From Actinomadura_E scrupuli (GTDB lineage Bacteria; Actinomycetota; Actinomycetes; Streptosporangiales; Streptosporangiaceae): a stretch of 64,000 nt of DNA. A model generated the notes under the pieces. The model made no database searches, was not told the origin of the DNA, and worked only from the letters and a program-made list of their open reading frames with translations. The translations under genes were made by a program, and so were the position numbers. Positions 26,843 to 35,777 of the stretch are shown here, one piece after another; positions within the stretch are counted from its first letter, which is position 1; each line of letters starts with the position of its first letter. The stretch lies in assembly GCF_050971785.1 (NCBI RefSeq), contig NZ_JBPCCU010000004.1:663218-727217 (forward strand), given 5' to 3'.

Positions 26843-28699
26843 TTACACGGACATGCTCATGCCGTCGTCCAACGCCGGCCCCGGCAAGCCCGACACCCCG
26901 CTGACCTCGACGTGCTCACACCCAATGCCGTCCACCGACTTCCCGATGCACATCCCCCGTGTCGCCCGACAGGCGTCAGGCGCGGTGCTCCACCAGGCGG
27001 CCGTGTCGGGCAGGAGGACCGCACACTCGCCTTCCGCACGGATCGGGCCGCTGCCCAGCAGGAGCGTGCCGTGGGCCGGGATCTGGACGCTCTGGTCGCC
27101 GATGTTCACCGCGCACAGCACCCGAGGACCGTCGGAATGACCGCTGCGCTCGAACACCAGACAGCCGGGCGGCCCGTCCAGCCAGCGCAGCTCACCGTCG
27201 CCCAGGGCCGGATGGTCGCGCCGGATCCGGAGGGCCTGGCGGTAGAGGTTCAGCATCGAAAGGTGGTCGCCCCGTTGTGCGTCCACGGTGAGCGACTTCC
27301 ATTCGGGCGGGGACGGCAGCCATCCGCCGCCCGTTCCGAACCCGTACGGGGGCTCATCACCGGACCAGGGGAGGGGAACCCGGCAACCGTCCCGGCCGCC
27401 CTTGACACTGCCGAGCTGCGGATCGGTCAGCAGTTCGGCCGGGATGTCGAGCACCTCGGGCAGACCCAGCTCCTCGCCTTGGTACACATATGCGGAGCCG
27501 GGCAGCGCGAGGGTGAGCAGCGCCGCCGCACGGGCCCGCCGCCATCCGAGTTCACCGTCGCCGTAGCGGGTGACATGCCGTTGGACGTCGTGGTTGGACA
27601 GCACCCAGGTGGTGGGCGCGCCGACCGAGCCGGCCGAGGCCAGGGAACTCTCGATCACCGCGCGCAGCGCACTGGTGTCCCAGCCGGTTCTCAGGTAGTC
27701 GAAGTTGAACACCTGGTGCAGCTCATCCGGTCTGACGTAGTTGGTCAGCCGGTCGAGTGAGGGCGCCCACGCCTCCGCCACCGCTATCCGCTCTCCTGGG
27801 TAGGCGTCGAGCAGCCGCCGCCAGGCTCGATGGATCTCGTGGACCCCGTCCTGGTCGAAGTAGGGCACCTTGCCGCGGCCCAGCAGCCGCGACTGCGGCG
27901 CGACTCCGACGTCGGGGAGTCCGACCGCCTTGACCATGCCGTGCGCTACGTCGATGCGGAACCCGTCGGCTCCCAGATCGAGCCAGAATCGCAGGATTTC
28001 GTCGAACTCGACGTGCACATCCGGGTGCTCCCAGTTCAGGTCGGGTTGCTGGGGAGAGAACAAGTGCAGGTACCAGTGCCCGTCGGGCAGCCGGGTCCAG
28101 GCGCGGCCGCCGAAGATCGACTCCCAGTCGTTGGGCGGCAGCTCGCCGTCGGCGCCTCTCCCGGGCCGGAAGATGTAGCGGTCCCGGGCCGGACTGGAGA
28201 TCCCGGAGGCCAGCGCCTCCTGGAACCAGATGTGCTGGTCGGAGGTGTGGTTGGGCACGATGTCGACGATGACCCGCAACCCCAGGTCGTGCGCGTCACC
28301 GATCAACTCGGTGGCATCGTGGAGAGTGCCCAGCGTCGGATCCACCGAGCGGTAGTCCACGACGTCGTAGCCGCCGTCGACCATCGGCGAGTCGTAGAAC
28401 GGCGTGATCCACAGTGCGTCCACACCGAGTTCGGCCAGATACGGCAGCCGACTGCGGATACCGGGCAGATCGCCGATGCCGTCCCCGTCGGCGTCGGCGA
28501 AGCTCCGTACGTAGACCTGGTATATGACTGCGTCACGCCACCAGCGAGTACCGCCCGCCGAGGCGGTGGGCTGTCCGGTTACTTCGGTCTCCCGTGCCGT
28601 GCCGATGAGTTCAAAGCCGCCCTCGCAGCTCTGCGGGGTGCAAGCCGCCCTCACACGGGATTCCGTGACGGCGCGGACTGGTCTGTGGTGGGTGGTCAT
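26843..28699 (-). CDS. GH13 alpha-glucosidase / oligo-1,6-glucosidase type
   Basis: This 618-aa enzyme of glycoside hydrolase family 13 has RWWRDAVIYQVYVRSFADA at the start of the barrel, DIVPNHTSDQH (conserved region I), the nucleophile D250 in GFRIDVAH, acid/base E309 in VAEAW, and D371 in VLSNHDVQRH. It hydrolyses alpha-glucosidic bonds of short oligosaccharides and is cytoplasmic, as there is no signal peptide. The ATG at 28699 overlaps the stop of the upstream hydrolase gene as ATGA, which settles the start although it leaves about 50 extra N-terminal residues. The C-terminus also runs about 50 residues past the usual end (after AWWSTAPD), possibly through loss of the original stop. Confidence 0.9.
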   Translation of the reverse strand: MTTHHRPVRAVTESRVRAACTPQSCEGGFELIGTARETEVTGQPTASAGGTRWWRDAVIYQVYVRSFADADGDGIGDLPGIRSRLPYLAELGVDALWITPFYDSPMVDGGYDVVDYRSVDPTLGTLHDATELIGDAHDLGLRVIVDIVPNHTSDQHIWFQEALASGISSPARDRYIFRPGRGADGELPPNDWESIFGGRAWTRLPDGHWYLHLFSPQQPDLNWEHPDVHVEFDEILRFWLDLGADGFRIDVAHGMVKAVGLPDVGVAPQSRLLGRGKVPYFDQDGVHEIHRAWRRLLDAYPGERIAVAEAWAPSLDRLTNYVRPDELHQVFNFDYLRTGWDTSALRAVIESSLASAGSVGAPTTWVLSNHDVQRHVTRYGDGELGWRRARAAALLTLALPGSAYVYQGEELGLPEVLDIPAELLTDPQLGSVKGGRDGCRVPLPWSGDEPPYGFGTGGGWLPSPPEWKSLTVDAQRGDHLSMLNLYRQALRIRRDHPALGDGELRWLDGPPGCLVFERSGHSDGPRVLCAVNIGDQSVQIPAHGTLLLGSGPIRAEGECAVLLPDTAAWWSTAPDACRATRGMCIGKSVDGIGCEHVEVSGVSGLPGPALDDGMSMSV

Positions 28700-29634
28700 T
28701 CGGCGGCTGCCGGCCGGCTCTGGGCGTCCCGGCTGCCGCCGGTGTGGCGCAGCAGGGCCGGTATGACCACCTCCCATGTCCGCGCCGGCGGCATCTGATG
28801 ACCGACCCCGTCCAGGGCGAGCAGCTGGGCGCCGGCGATTTCACGCGCCGACGCTTCGGCGTGCTCGTAGGGGAACAGCGGATCCTCGGTGCCGTGAATC
28901 ACCAGGGTGGCCGCAGTGATCTGGCCCAGCCGCGATCCGTAGGGGGCGCCGGGGTCGATCATCCAGTGGTTGGTCATGCTCGCCGCAATGTCGGTGGTGC
29001 GGTCGACGACACGAGCGGCGAGCTGGCGGAAGCGAGCCTGCTCGGAGCCGGTGGAGCCGGTGGAGCCGGCGAAGAGTTGCCTGCCGGCGACGATGGAGTC
29101 GATCACCGCTGCACGGTCCGTCCAGTCCGGTGCCGCGGCCGGCGCGGCGAAGTGGGCACGCAGGGCTGCGGAGGGAGGCGGCAACTCGAAGCCGGGAGGC
29201 GCTCCGGGACGCAACCCCGGGCTCGTGGAAATCAAGGTCAGCGACGCGACCCGCGGGCCGTGGTCGAGGGCCAGGCGTTGCCCGATCCCCCCTCCCATCG
29301 AGATGCCCACGAGGTGCACCCGCTCTACCCCGAGACAGTCGAGCAGACCTACTGCGTCTGCCGCCAGGTCCTCGAACCCGTACAGCGGCGAACCGGGCTC
29401 GTAGCTCGTCGAACGCCCGGTGTCACGGTGGTCGTACCGGATGACGAACCGGCCGCCACCCGCCAAGCTCAGGCAGAACTCCTCCTCCCACCATTCCATC
29501 GAGCTACTCGCTCCGCCGAGCAGCAGGATCGCTGGATCACCTCGTTCACCGAACGTCTGCACGCACAGCTCGACGCCGTTGGCGTGCACGATCCTCTCGC
29601 CGCCCGGTTCGCGCACGGTCTGGGGCAGATTCAT
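28696..29634 (-). CDS. Alpha/beta-fold hydrolase
   Basis: This 312-aa protein has a complete catalytic triad: S112 in VGISMGGGIGQ, D251 in VIHGTEDPLFP and H279 in LDGVGHQMPP. The HG-like oxyanion region is LLLGGASSSMEWW, followed by RYDHRDTGRS, as in epoxide hydrolase- and esterase-like members. A short tandem GSTGSTGS run (9-base DNA repeat near 29050) sits in a loop of the cap domain. It is the upstream partner of the GH13 gene in a two-gene coupled unit. The substrate cannot be read from the sequence. Confidence 0.85.
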   Translation of the reverse strand: MNLPQTVREPGGERIVHANGVELCVQTFGERGDPAILLLGGASSSMEWWEEEFCLSLAGGGRFVIRYDHRDTGRSTSYEPGSPLYGFEDLAADAVGLLDCLGVERVHLVGISMGGGIGQRLALDHGPRVASLTLISTSPGLRPGAPPGFELPPPSAALRAHFAAPAAAPDWTDRAAVIDSIVAGRQLFAGSTGSTGSEQARFRQLAARVVDRTTDIAASMTNHWMIDPGAPYGSRLGQITAATLVIHGTEDPLFPYEHAEASAREIAGAQLLALDGVGHQMPPARTWEVVIPALLRHTGGSRDAQSRPAAAE

Positions 29635-29753
29635 CGTGATCTCCGGTTAGGGCTTCGGCACCCCTTGCGAGCGCCTCACGTGGAGATGTCGATACCGAGC
29701 GGCTGGTTTCGACATATCGAGTGAGAGGATTTCGAGACCGTGTGGAGGCACCC

Positions 29754-30125
29754 GTGAAGTACCTGATCCTGATCCACCACAACCACAAGTCGCAGGAGGT
29801 GTGGGCGAGGCTGTCCGACGACGAGCGCGCCGAGGGCATAGGGGCCCATGCCGACCTCGTCGAGGATCTCACCGAATCGGGGGAGATGGTCGTGTCGGAG
29901 GCGCTGGCCGATCCGTCGCAGGCCAAACGGGTGCTGGTGGGCGGGGGCCGGACGACGACCAGCGACGGGCCGTTCCCCGAGATGAAGGAGCATCTGGCCG
30001 GTTTCTACCTAGTGGAGTGCGAGAGCATCGACCGGGCTGTCGAGCACGCGGCGCGGATACCGGAGGCCGCCCTGGGCATGGTCGAGGTGCGGCCGGTGCT
30101 GACTCCCAACGGGCCGGACATGTGA
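29754..30125 (+). CDS. YCII-related DGPF-domain protein, partner of ECF sigma factor
   Basis: This 123-aa small dimeric-fold protein of the YCII/DGPF family has KYLILIHHNHKSQEVW at the start and the name-giving TSDGPFPEMKEHLAGFYLVE motif. The GTG at 29754 is preceded by TGGAGG. The stop codon overlaps the start of the following sigma factor by four bases (GTGA), the arrangement typical of ECF42 systems, where DGPF proteins are co-encoded but their exact role in control is unsettled. Confidence 0.9.
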   Translation: MKYLILIHHNHKSQEVWARLSDDERAEGIGAHADLVEDLTESGEMVVSEALADPSQAKRVLVGGGRTTTSDGPFPEMKEHLAGFYLVECESIDRAVEHAARIPEAALGMVEVRPVLTPNGPDM

Positions 30126-31351
30126 GCACCGCTACGCAGGTCGAGGACCTACTGCGGGACGCAGCGCCACAGGTCCTCGCCGTGCTGATCCGGCGCTACG
30201 GCGGCTTCGACACCTGCGAGGACGCGGTGCAGGAGGCCCTGCTGGCAGCCGCGGTCCAGTGGCCGGCCGACGGCGTGCCCGCCAACCCGCCGGCCTGGCT
30301 GATCAGGGTCGCGTCCCGGCGGTGGATCGAGCTGTTGCGCAACGACACGGCTCGCCTGCGCCGGGAGGAGGCGGTCGCCGCGCTGCCGCCCATTGACCCC
30401 GTGTCGATACCAGCGGTGGACGACACGCTCAGCTTGCTGCTGCTCTGTTGTCACCCCTCGCTCACCCCCTCTTCCCAGGTCGCGCTCACCCTGCGCGCGG
30501 TCGGCGGGCTCAGCACCGCGGAGATCGCCCGCGCGTTCTTGGTCCCGAACACCACCATCGGCCAACGCATCAGCCGAGCCAAACAGCGGATCAAGGCCAG
30601 CGGCGCCGAATTCCGGATGCCCCCGGAGGCGGAACGCGCCGAGCGGATGGCGGCAGTTCTGCACGTGCTGTATCTGATCTTCAACGAGGGGTACACGGCC
30701 AGTTCAGGGTCCGCGCTGTATCGCGTCGAGCTCACCGCCGAGGCGATCCGCTTGACGCGACAGCTTCGCGATCAGCTGCCCGACGATGGCGAGGTCGCCG
30801 GGCTGCTCGCGCTGATGCTGCTCACCGACGCCCGCCGCCCAGCGCGCACCGGCCAGGACGGCACGCTGGTTCCCCTGGCCGATCAGGATCGCAGCCGGTG
30901 GAACACCCGCGCCATCGCCGAAGGGGTCGCCCTGATCACCAAGACGCTGGCCACAGCACCCATCGGTCCCTACCAACTGCAGGCCGCGATCGGCGCCGTG
31001 CACGACGAGGCGGCCCGCTACCAAGACACCGACTGGCCGCAGATCCTCGGGCTGTACGAACTGCTGGAGCGCATCGCGCCCGGGCCGATGGTCACACTCA
31101 ACCGCGTCATCGCCACCGCCATGGTCCACGGCCCGCAGACCGGACTGCAGCAGCTCGCCGACGAGGAGGCCGACCCCGCGCTCGCCGAGCACCACCGCGT
31201 CGACGCCGTCCGCGCACACCTGCTCGAGATGGCAGGCGAACGGGACGCGGCACGCGTCACCTACCTCCTGGCCGCACGCCGCACGCTCAGCCGACCCGAG
31301 CAGCGCTACCTCGAATCCCGCGCCGCACAACTCACGCCAAGCGGAGCATGA
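30122..31351 (+). CDS. ECF42-type RNA polymerase sigma factor with C-terminal extension
   Basis: This 409-aa protein has sigma-70 region 2 (about 5-75, FDTCEDAVQEALLAAAVQW), region 4 (about 105-160, VALTLRAVGGLSTAEIARAF then the TTIGQRISRAKQRIK recognition helix), and a long C-terminal domain of about 230 residues with helical-repeat character (DUF6596-like), including LYLIFNEGYTASSG. The C-terminal extension and DGPF partner are the signature of group ECF42. It starts with GTG within the GTGA overlap. It should direct transcription of the DGPF gene and possibly itself; no promoter consensus was identified with confidence. Confidence 0.9.
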   Translation: MSTATQVEDLLRDAAPQVLAVLIRRYGGFDTCEDAVQEALLAAAVQWPADGVPANPPAWLIRVASRRWIELLRNDTARLRREEAVAALPPIDPVSIPAVDDTLSLLLLCCHPSLTPSSQVALTLRAVGGLSTAEIARAFLVPNTTIGQRISRAKQRIKASGAEFRMPPEAERAERMAAVLHVLYLIFNEGYTASSGSALYRVELTAEAIRLTRQLRDQLPDDGEVAGLLALMLLTDARRPARTGQDGTLVPLADQDRSRWNTRAIAEGVALITKTLATAPIGPYQLQAAIGAVHDEAARYQDTDWPQILGLYELLERIAPGPMVTLNRVIATAMVHGPQTGLQQLADEEADPALAEHHRVDAVRAHLLEMAGERDAARVTYLLAARRTLSRPEQRYLESRAAQLTPSGA

Positions 31352-31467
31352 CGCCCTCTGCTGAGGAGGCTTTGCAAGCGACTCCGAGGCTAGTGATGGA
31401 GGAGCCGGCGGTTTGCCGAGCCGATTTCGATCAGGTCGGAAGGTCAGGCCGGAAGGAAGGAACCGCT

Positions 31468-32223
31468 TCACCTTGAGGGGAGCCACTCCTGAAGTCCGGC
31501 GAGATACCCGAGTTCCGACTCGATGCGCTGCCTGTCGTCTGTGGTGAGCTCCAGACCACGCAGGTCGGCGAGCCAGGGATCGGTGGGCTCACCGAGGACC
31601 ATGGCCAGGTCGACGACGTGGCACAGGGCGATGGCCCGCTCGGCCGGCGAGGCGTCCGCGCCGTGCCTGCGCACCGCGGACTTGAGCGCACGGAAGGCCT
31701 GCAGGTCATCGTTTTTGAACTCGCGCAGAATCCGGGCGTTGTCGAGCGCCTTGGCCAGGCCCGTCAGCTTCTTGGAGCCGCCGTACTCCAGTTCGGCGGG
31801 CTCGTCGCGCTGGATGAATATGATCGAGTTCCCGGACGGATCGATCAGCGTGAACCGGGACGCGCCGGGCCGGTAGCGGGTGATCCGCGGAAGGCCGGAA
31901 CTCAGCACCTTCCCGTAGACCCGGCGCATCGCCGCGACGAACGCCGCGTGATACGGCGCCACGGCGTCGACCATGACCAGGCAGCCTCCGGACTCCTCCC
32001 GGACCGGATCCAGGCCCTTGGGCGCCGGGCCGAAATGCAGCTGGAATCCGCTCCACTGCAGCGCCAGATAGACATAGGGCTTGCTCTGTTTGTAGGTCGC
32101 CTCGAACCCCAGCGCCTCATAGAACGCCGAGCTCTCCTCCACTGACGCGCACGGCATCAACGGCACCGTCGTCTCGTTCGGCAGAACCGCGGGCTCACTC
32201 AAGCCATCACTCAAGTCATTCAC
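31468..32223 (-). CDS. VOC-family (glyoxalase/bleomycin-resistance-like) protein with C-terminal extension
   Basis: This encodes 251 aa. Residues about 15-135 form one vicinal-oxygen-chelate module: VPLMPCASVEESSAFYEALG at the first strand, LQWSGFQLHFG, and RFTLIDPSGNSIIFIQRD with the metal-ligand-like glutamate position replaced. Residues about 150-251 are a helical domain (LKSAVRRHGADASPAERAIA) not part of the VOC fold. Members bind or modify small ligands such as antibiotics; the substrate is unknown. It stands alone between a sigma-factor gene and a degenerate DGPF fragment. Confidence 0.75.
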   Translation of the reverse strand: MNDLSDGLSEPAVLPNETTVPLMPCASVEESSAFYEALGFEATYKQSKPYVYLALQWSGFQLHFGPAPKGLDPVREESGGCLVMVDAVAPYHAAFVAAMRRVYGKVLSSGLPRITRYRPGASRFTLIDPSGNSIIFIQRDEPAELEYGGSKKLTGLAKALDNARILREFKNDDLQAFRALKSAVRRHGADASPAERAIALCHVVDLAMVLGEPTDPWLADLRGLELTTDDRQRIESELGYLAGLQEWLPSR

Positions 32224-32309
32224 CTTCCAGGTCGCCCGGCGATGTTCGCACCCTTCGGCGAGACTCGCATATGGATCGTTCCAAGTGAAAAGCCAGAAAG
32301 GCGAGCGTC

Positions 32310-32375
32310 GTGGCGACCGACGGGACGGTCACCGACGGCCCGTATCCGGAGAGCAAGGAGTACCTCGGCGGCTCA
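32310..32375 (+). pseudogene. DGPF/YCII gene fragment
   Basis: The codons spell VATDGTVTDGPYPESKEYLG, the core motif of a DGPF-domain protein, with no coding continuation on either side. It is a relic of yet another DGPF gene, located between the VOC gene and the P-loop/repeat protein. Confidence 0.65.
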
Positions 32376-32456
32376 GCCGAAGACGGCCGACTGCGACCGG
32401 GCGCGCATATTCGAAGGCACTGGACAGTTCTGGCCGCCGGGTGGTCGAATTCCTGA

Positions 32457-34703
32457 ATGCGGCCCTGGGTTCGCGGTTGGTGGTTACTCGCGGCTGGTAC
32501 GGCCGTCACCGCGTCGGTCGCCGTCCTCACCCGTTCCCTGCCCGCTGCGGCCGGCGCGGTGGTGGCGGCGCTGGTGGCCCTGGTCGCGGGCGTCATGGTC
32601 AAGCGCGGGACCGAGGAGCTGGACGAGGCCCGGCGTGCCCGGCTGGAGATGCGGGAGAAGCTGCACAGCCGTACGAGGGGCGCGCCGCCCCGGGTGCGGG
32701 AGGTCACGGACCTGGAGCGCATCGGCGGGGTCCACCCCAGCGGGGACGCCGGCGTCACGAGCTTCGTACGCCGCGACGGCAGCGACGCCCTGGAGGCGGC
32801 GCTATGCGAGCACCGGTTCGTGATGGTGACCGGCGAGTCGACCGCGGGGAAGTCCCGAGCGGCCCTGGAGGCGATCCGGACCTGCCTGCCCGATCACCGG
32901 TTCGTGCTGCCGGACCCCAGTGACCGGTCCTCGGTACGGTCGGCCCGCCGGGCGGCTTCGGTGTACGGCGCGTGCGTGATCTGGCTGGACGACCTCGAGC
33001 GGTATCTGGGGGCCGGGGGCCTGACCGCGCACGACCTTCGCCAGCTGGCGATCGAGAGCCCCCGATCGGTCGTGGTCGCGACGATCCGTACCGTGGCACG
33101 GGCCCGCTACGACAGTGACGACGATCGCCTGGGACGCGGCGTCCTGGAGCTCGCGCACGAGATCCACTTCGACCGCCGATGGAGCACCGCAGAGCGGGAG
33201 CGAGGCCGCCACTCCGGCGACGAGCAGATCCTCGACGCCCTCGAACACGCCGACCGGTTCGGCGTGGGTGAATATCTGACCGCCGCCCCCCGGTTGCAGC
33301 AAGCGGCCAAAGACGCCTGGGATCCCGAGCTGGGCCACACCCGGGCCGCGGCCCTGGTCGCGGCCGCGGTCGACGCCTGGTGCGCGGGATGGCCCGGGGC
33401 CGTCCCCACGGGGCTGCTGCGGGACCTGCATGAGCACTACCTGACATCCCATGGCGGCATCCGGCTCCGGCCGGAGCCGTGGGAGGAGGCGCTGAGCTGG
33501 GCGACCTCACCGCTGTTCGCGACCAGCAGCCTGCTCGTCCCCGACGAGGCCCGCGAAGGGCACTACTCGGCGTTCGACTACCTCGCCGACGCCAGAGACG
33601 CAGACCCGAACGCCGAACAGATACCGTCCCGTACCTGGGCGCTGCTGATCGACGCCGCGGATGGTCCGGCCTGCCTGGAGATCGGCTGGGTGGCCCGCCG
33701 GCGCCACGAGCTCGAGGTCGCCGAGCGTGCGTTCCGCAAAGCGCTGGACCACGGCGTTCCGCTGGCCGTGGGAGGCCTGGCCATGCTGCTCGGCGACCGA
33801 GGCTCCCGGGAGGACACCCACGCGGCGGTCGAGCTCATCGAGTCGACGCTGGCCACCGCGCCCGCGGAGACCGATCCGGCGCATCTCCTGGCGCTGCGCT
33901 ACTCCCTGGCCTGGTGGACCGGCGCATCCGGCGACTCCTCCGAGGCATTGGCCGCCGCCCGGGACGTCTGGCGCGAATGCCGCACGCTCTTCGGCGAGGA
34001 CGATTCCAGCTCGATCGAGGCCGGATTGTTGGTGGCGCGCTGGACCGGCTGGGACGGTGACGTCGAGGGGGGACATCAGACCGCGGCCGGACTACGGGAT
34101 CACGCCGCCAGAGTTCTCGGTCCCGACCATAGGGTCACGCTCAGTGCTCGCTTCGAGGCCGCCTGCTGGAACCGCGCAGCCATGACGGACAGAGCCGAAG
34201 AGTGGCGGAGACTCGACATCGACACCACCCGCGTGCTGGGCGCCCTCGATCCGCTCACCAACGACACGCGCTGGAACCTGGCCGGCTGCCTGCGGCGGTG
34301 CGGCAACGCAGAGGAGGCCGTCCGCCTGCTGGAGACGGTCGTGTCCGACCGCGCCACCATCTACGGTGCCGAACACCCTCGTACCCTGGAAGGACACCTG
34401 CAGCTGGCCGGCGACATCGGCACGGACGGCCACCCCACCGACGCCCTGGAGGCGATCGCGCGCCTGGACATCGCCCGCGTCCTCGGCGACGACCACGAGC
34501 TGACGCTCTACGCCCGCTACCAGGAGGCCTTGTGGACCGGAATGACCGGTGACCACGAGAATGCGAAAGAGCTGTTCGAGCGCCTCCTGGCGGACGGCAC
34601 CAGAGTGCTCGGACCGTCCGACCGCCTTCCCATAGCCATCTCCGAACAACTGGAACGCTCACCCGACTACATCCCCCGCTACTACCTTCCAGCCAGTTGG
34701 TAG
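32457..34703 (+). CDS. Membrane-anchored P-loop ATPase with C-terminal helical (TPR-like) repeats
   Basis: This encodes 748 aa. Two hydrophobic segments near the N-terminus (about 8-24 and 31-47) predict a membrane anchor with a large cytoplasmic part. A P-loop follows: GESTAGKSRA with K132, and a Walker B-like VIWLDDLERYL at 174-184. From about residue 400 to the end is a series of about 45-residue helical repeats containing 'GxxHPxTL'-type spacing (LFGEDDSSSIEAG, VLGPDHRVTLSAR, IYGAEHPRTLEGH, VLGDDHELTLYAR), as in the TPR arrays of actinomycete STAND proteins. The layout (sensor repeats plus NTPase) suggests a signalling or conflict-related switch; there is no recognisable effector domain. 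ATG start at 32457. Confidence 0.75.
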   Translation: MRPWVRGWWLLAAGTAVTASVAVLTRSLPAAAGAVVAALVALVAGVMVKRGTEELDEARRARLEMREKLHSRTRGAPPRVREVTDLERIGGVHPSGDAGVTSFVRRDGSDALEAALCEHRFVMVTGESTAGKSRAALEAIRTCLPDHRFVLPDPSDRSSVRSARRAASVYGACVIWLDDLERYLGAGGLTAHDLRQLAIESPRSVVVATIRTVARARYDSDDDRLGRGVLELAHEIHFDRRWSTAERERGRHSGDEQILDALEHADRFGVGEYLTAAPRLQQAAKDAWDPELGHTRAAALVAAAVDAWCAGWPGAVPTGLLRDLHEHYLTSHGGIRLRPEPWEEALSWATSPLFATSSLLVPDEAREGHYSAFDYLADARDADPNAEQIPSRTWALLIDAADGPACLEIGWVARRRHELEVAERAFRKALDHGVPLAVGGLAMLLGDRGSREDTHAAVELIESTLATAPAETDPAHLLALRYSLAWWTGASGDSSEALAAARDVWRECRTLFGEDDSSSIEAGLLVARWTGWDGDVEGGHQTAAGLRDHAARVLGPDHRVTLSARFEAACWNRAAMTDRAEEWRRLDIDTTRVLGALDPLTNDTRWNLAGCLRRCGNAEEAVRLLETVVSDRATIYGAEHPRTLEGHLQLAGDIGTDGHPTDALEAIARLDIARVLGDDHELTLYARYQEALWTGMTGDHENAKELFERLLADGTRVLGPSDRLPIAISEQLERSPDYIPRYYLPASW

Positions 34704-35123
34704 AGCGAGCAGGCCGACCCAAGGCCGATGCGGTCGACCACGCCAGCGTGCCCGCCTGACAGAGGACGGGCCACCGCCGGATGGAGTCCTCGTCCGGCTG
34801 GCGGCACGAGCGGATGCCCGATGGGAACCGAGGACCACGCCCTGACGGTGCGTCAGTCCCAGACCGCGTTGTGCCGTCTCCTCATAAAAGCTCTGCAGGC
34901 CCGTGAGGTGTTGTGCGCCGTACACCGCAGTCGACCAGAGCTGCAGTCGTTGCCGTTCGGACGCCTCGCCGGTGGGCACGCCCTGCGGGGCGGCGGTGCC
35001 GGAGCCACGTAGGCGGCCGGTATGTGGTCGGGGTGGCGGTCGGGTGTCGAGAATGTGGTGCCGGCTCCGTCCCAGGGGCACGAGCGGCCACGACGGGCCG
35101 CGCGACGAAGAAGGAGAACCACG
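34704..35123. other. No gene recognised, 420 bases
   Basis: There are short open frames on both strands, none with a family pattern. The last 15 bases contain the AAGGAGAACCACG ribosome site of the next gene. No clear terminator or promoter was identified. Confidence 0.4.
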
Positions 35124-35531
35124 ATGAAGTACCTCCTCCTGAAGCACTACCGAGGTGGCCCGGCCCCCGTCGTGGACTACGGGTCGATGGACCAGTGGAC
35201 GCCGGAGGAGGTCGACGCGCACGTGCGGTTCATGCGCGACTTCGCCGCCCACCTGAAGGAGAGGGGTGAGTTCGTCGACAGCCAGGCCCTGACGCCCGAG
35301 GGGACGTTCGTGCGGTACGACGGCGAGGGGCGCCCACCGGTGACCGACGGCCCTTTCGCCGAGACAAAAGACCTCATCGCGGGATGGATGGTGATCGACG
35401 TGGCCTCCTGGGATCGCGCGGTCGAGCTGGCCGGCGAGCTGTCCGCCGCTCCCGGACCCCGCGGCGAGCCGAACCACGAGTGGCTCGAGGTACGGCCGTT
35501 CCTCACCGAGGCGCCCACGGTCACCGAGTGA
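35124..35531 (+). CDS. YCII-related DGPF-domain protein, orphaned from its sigma factor
   Basis: This 135-aa DGPF family member has MKYLLLKHYRGGPAPVVDYG at the N-terminus, PPVTDGPFAETKDLIAGWMV as the DGPF core, and HEWLEVRPFL near the end. The ATG at 35124 follows AAGGAGA. Its stop overlaps a GTG (GTGA) that begins a sigma-factor-like frame, but that frame decays after about 30 codons, so this gene has lost its partner. It is otherwise intact. Confidence 0.9.
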   Translation: MKYLLLKHYRGGPAPVVDYGSMDQWTPEEVDAHVRFMRDFAAHLKERGEFVDSQALTPEGTFVRYDGEGRPPVTDGPFAETKDLIAGWMVIDVASWDRAVELAGELSAAPGPRGEPNHEWLEVRPFLTEAPTVTE

Positions 35532-35620
35532 ACGAGTCGCTGCCGCGGGAGCTCGTACCCGCGGTGATCGGTGTCCTCGTCCGGCGCGGACCCGACTTCC
35601 CGTCGGCCGAGGACCCGGAC
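35528..35620 (+). pseudogene. ECF42 sigma factor, N-terminal stub only
   Basis: From the GTG overlapping the DGPF stop, codons for VNESLPRELVPAVIGVLVRR followed by GPDFPSAEDP match the start of region 2 in ECF42 sigma factors. The expected AVQEAL helix and everything after it is gone, and the frame continues as non-family sequence to a stop at about 35732. A large deletion is the simplest reading. Confidence 0.7.
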
Positions 35621-35777
35621 GCCGGCCCGAACGCCGGCGACAACTCCCGCCGATCTCCGGTGCGTCCTGGCAGACGATACATCGGCGCTTTGCCGAGTGG
35701 AGCGCCGCGCGGGTGCGCGACTCACGGCGGTTGAGTGCGGTGACGCCGGACCGCCGGCACTATGCAAGGATTCGGCC

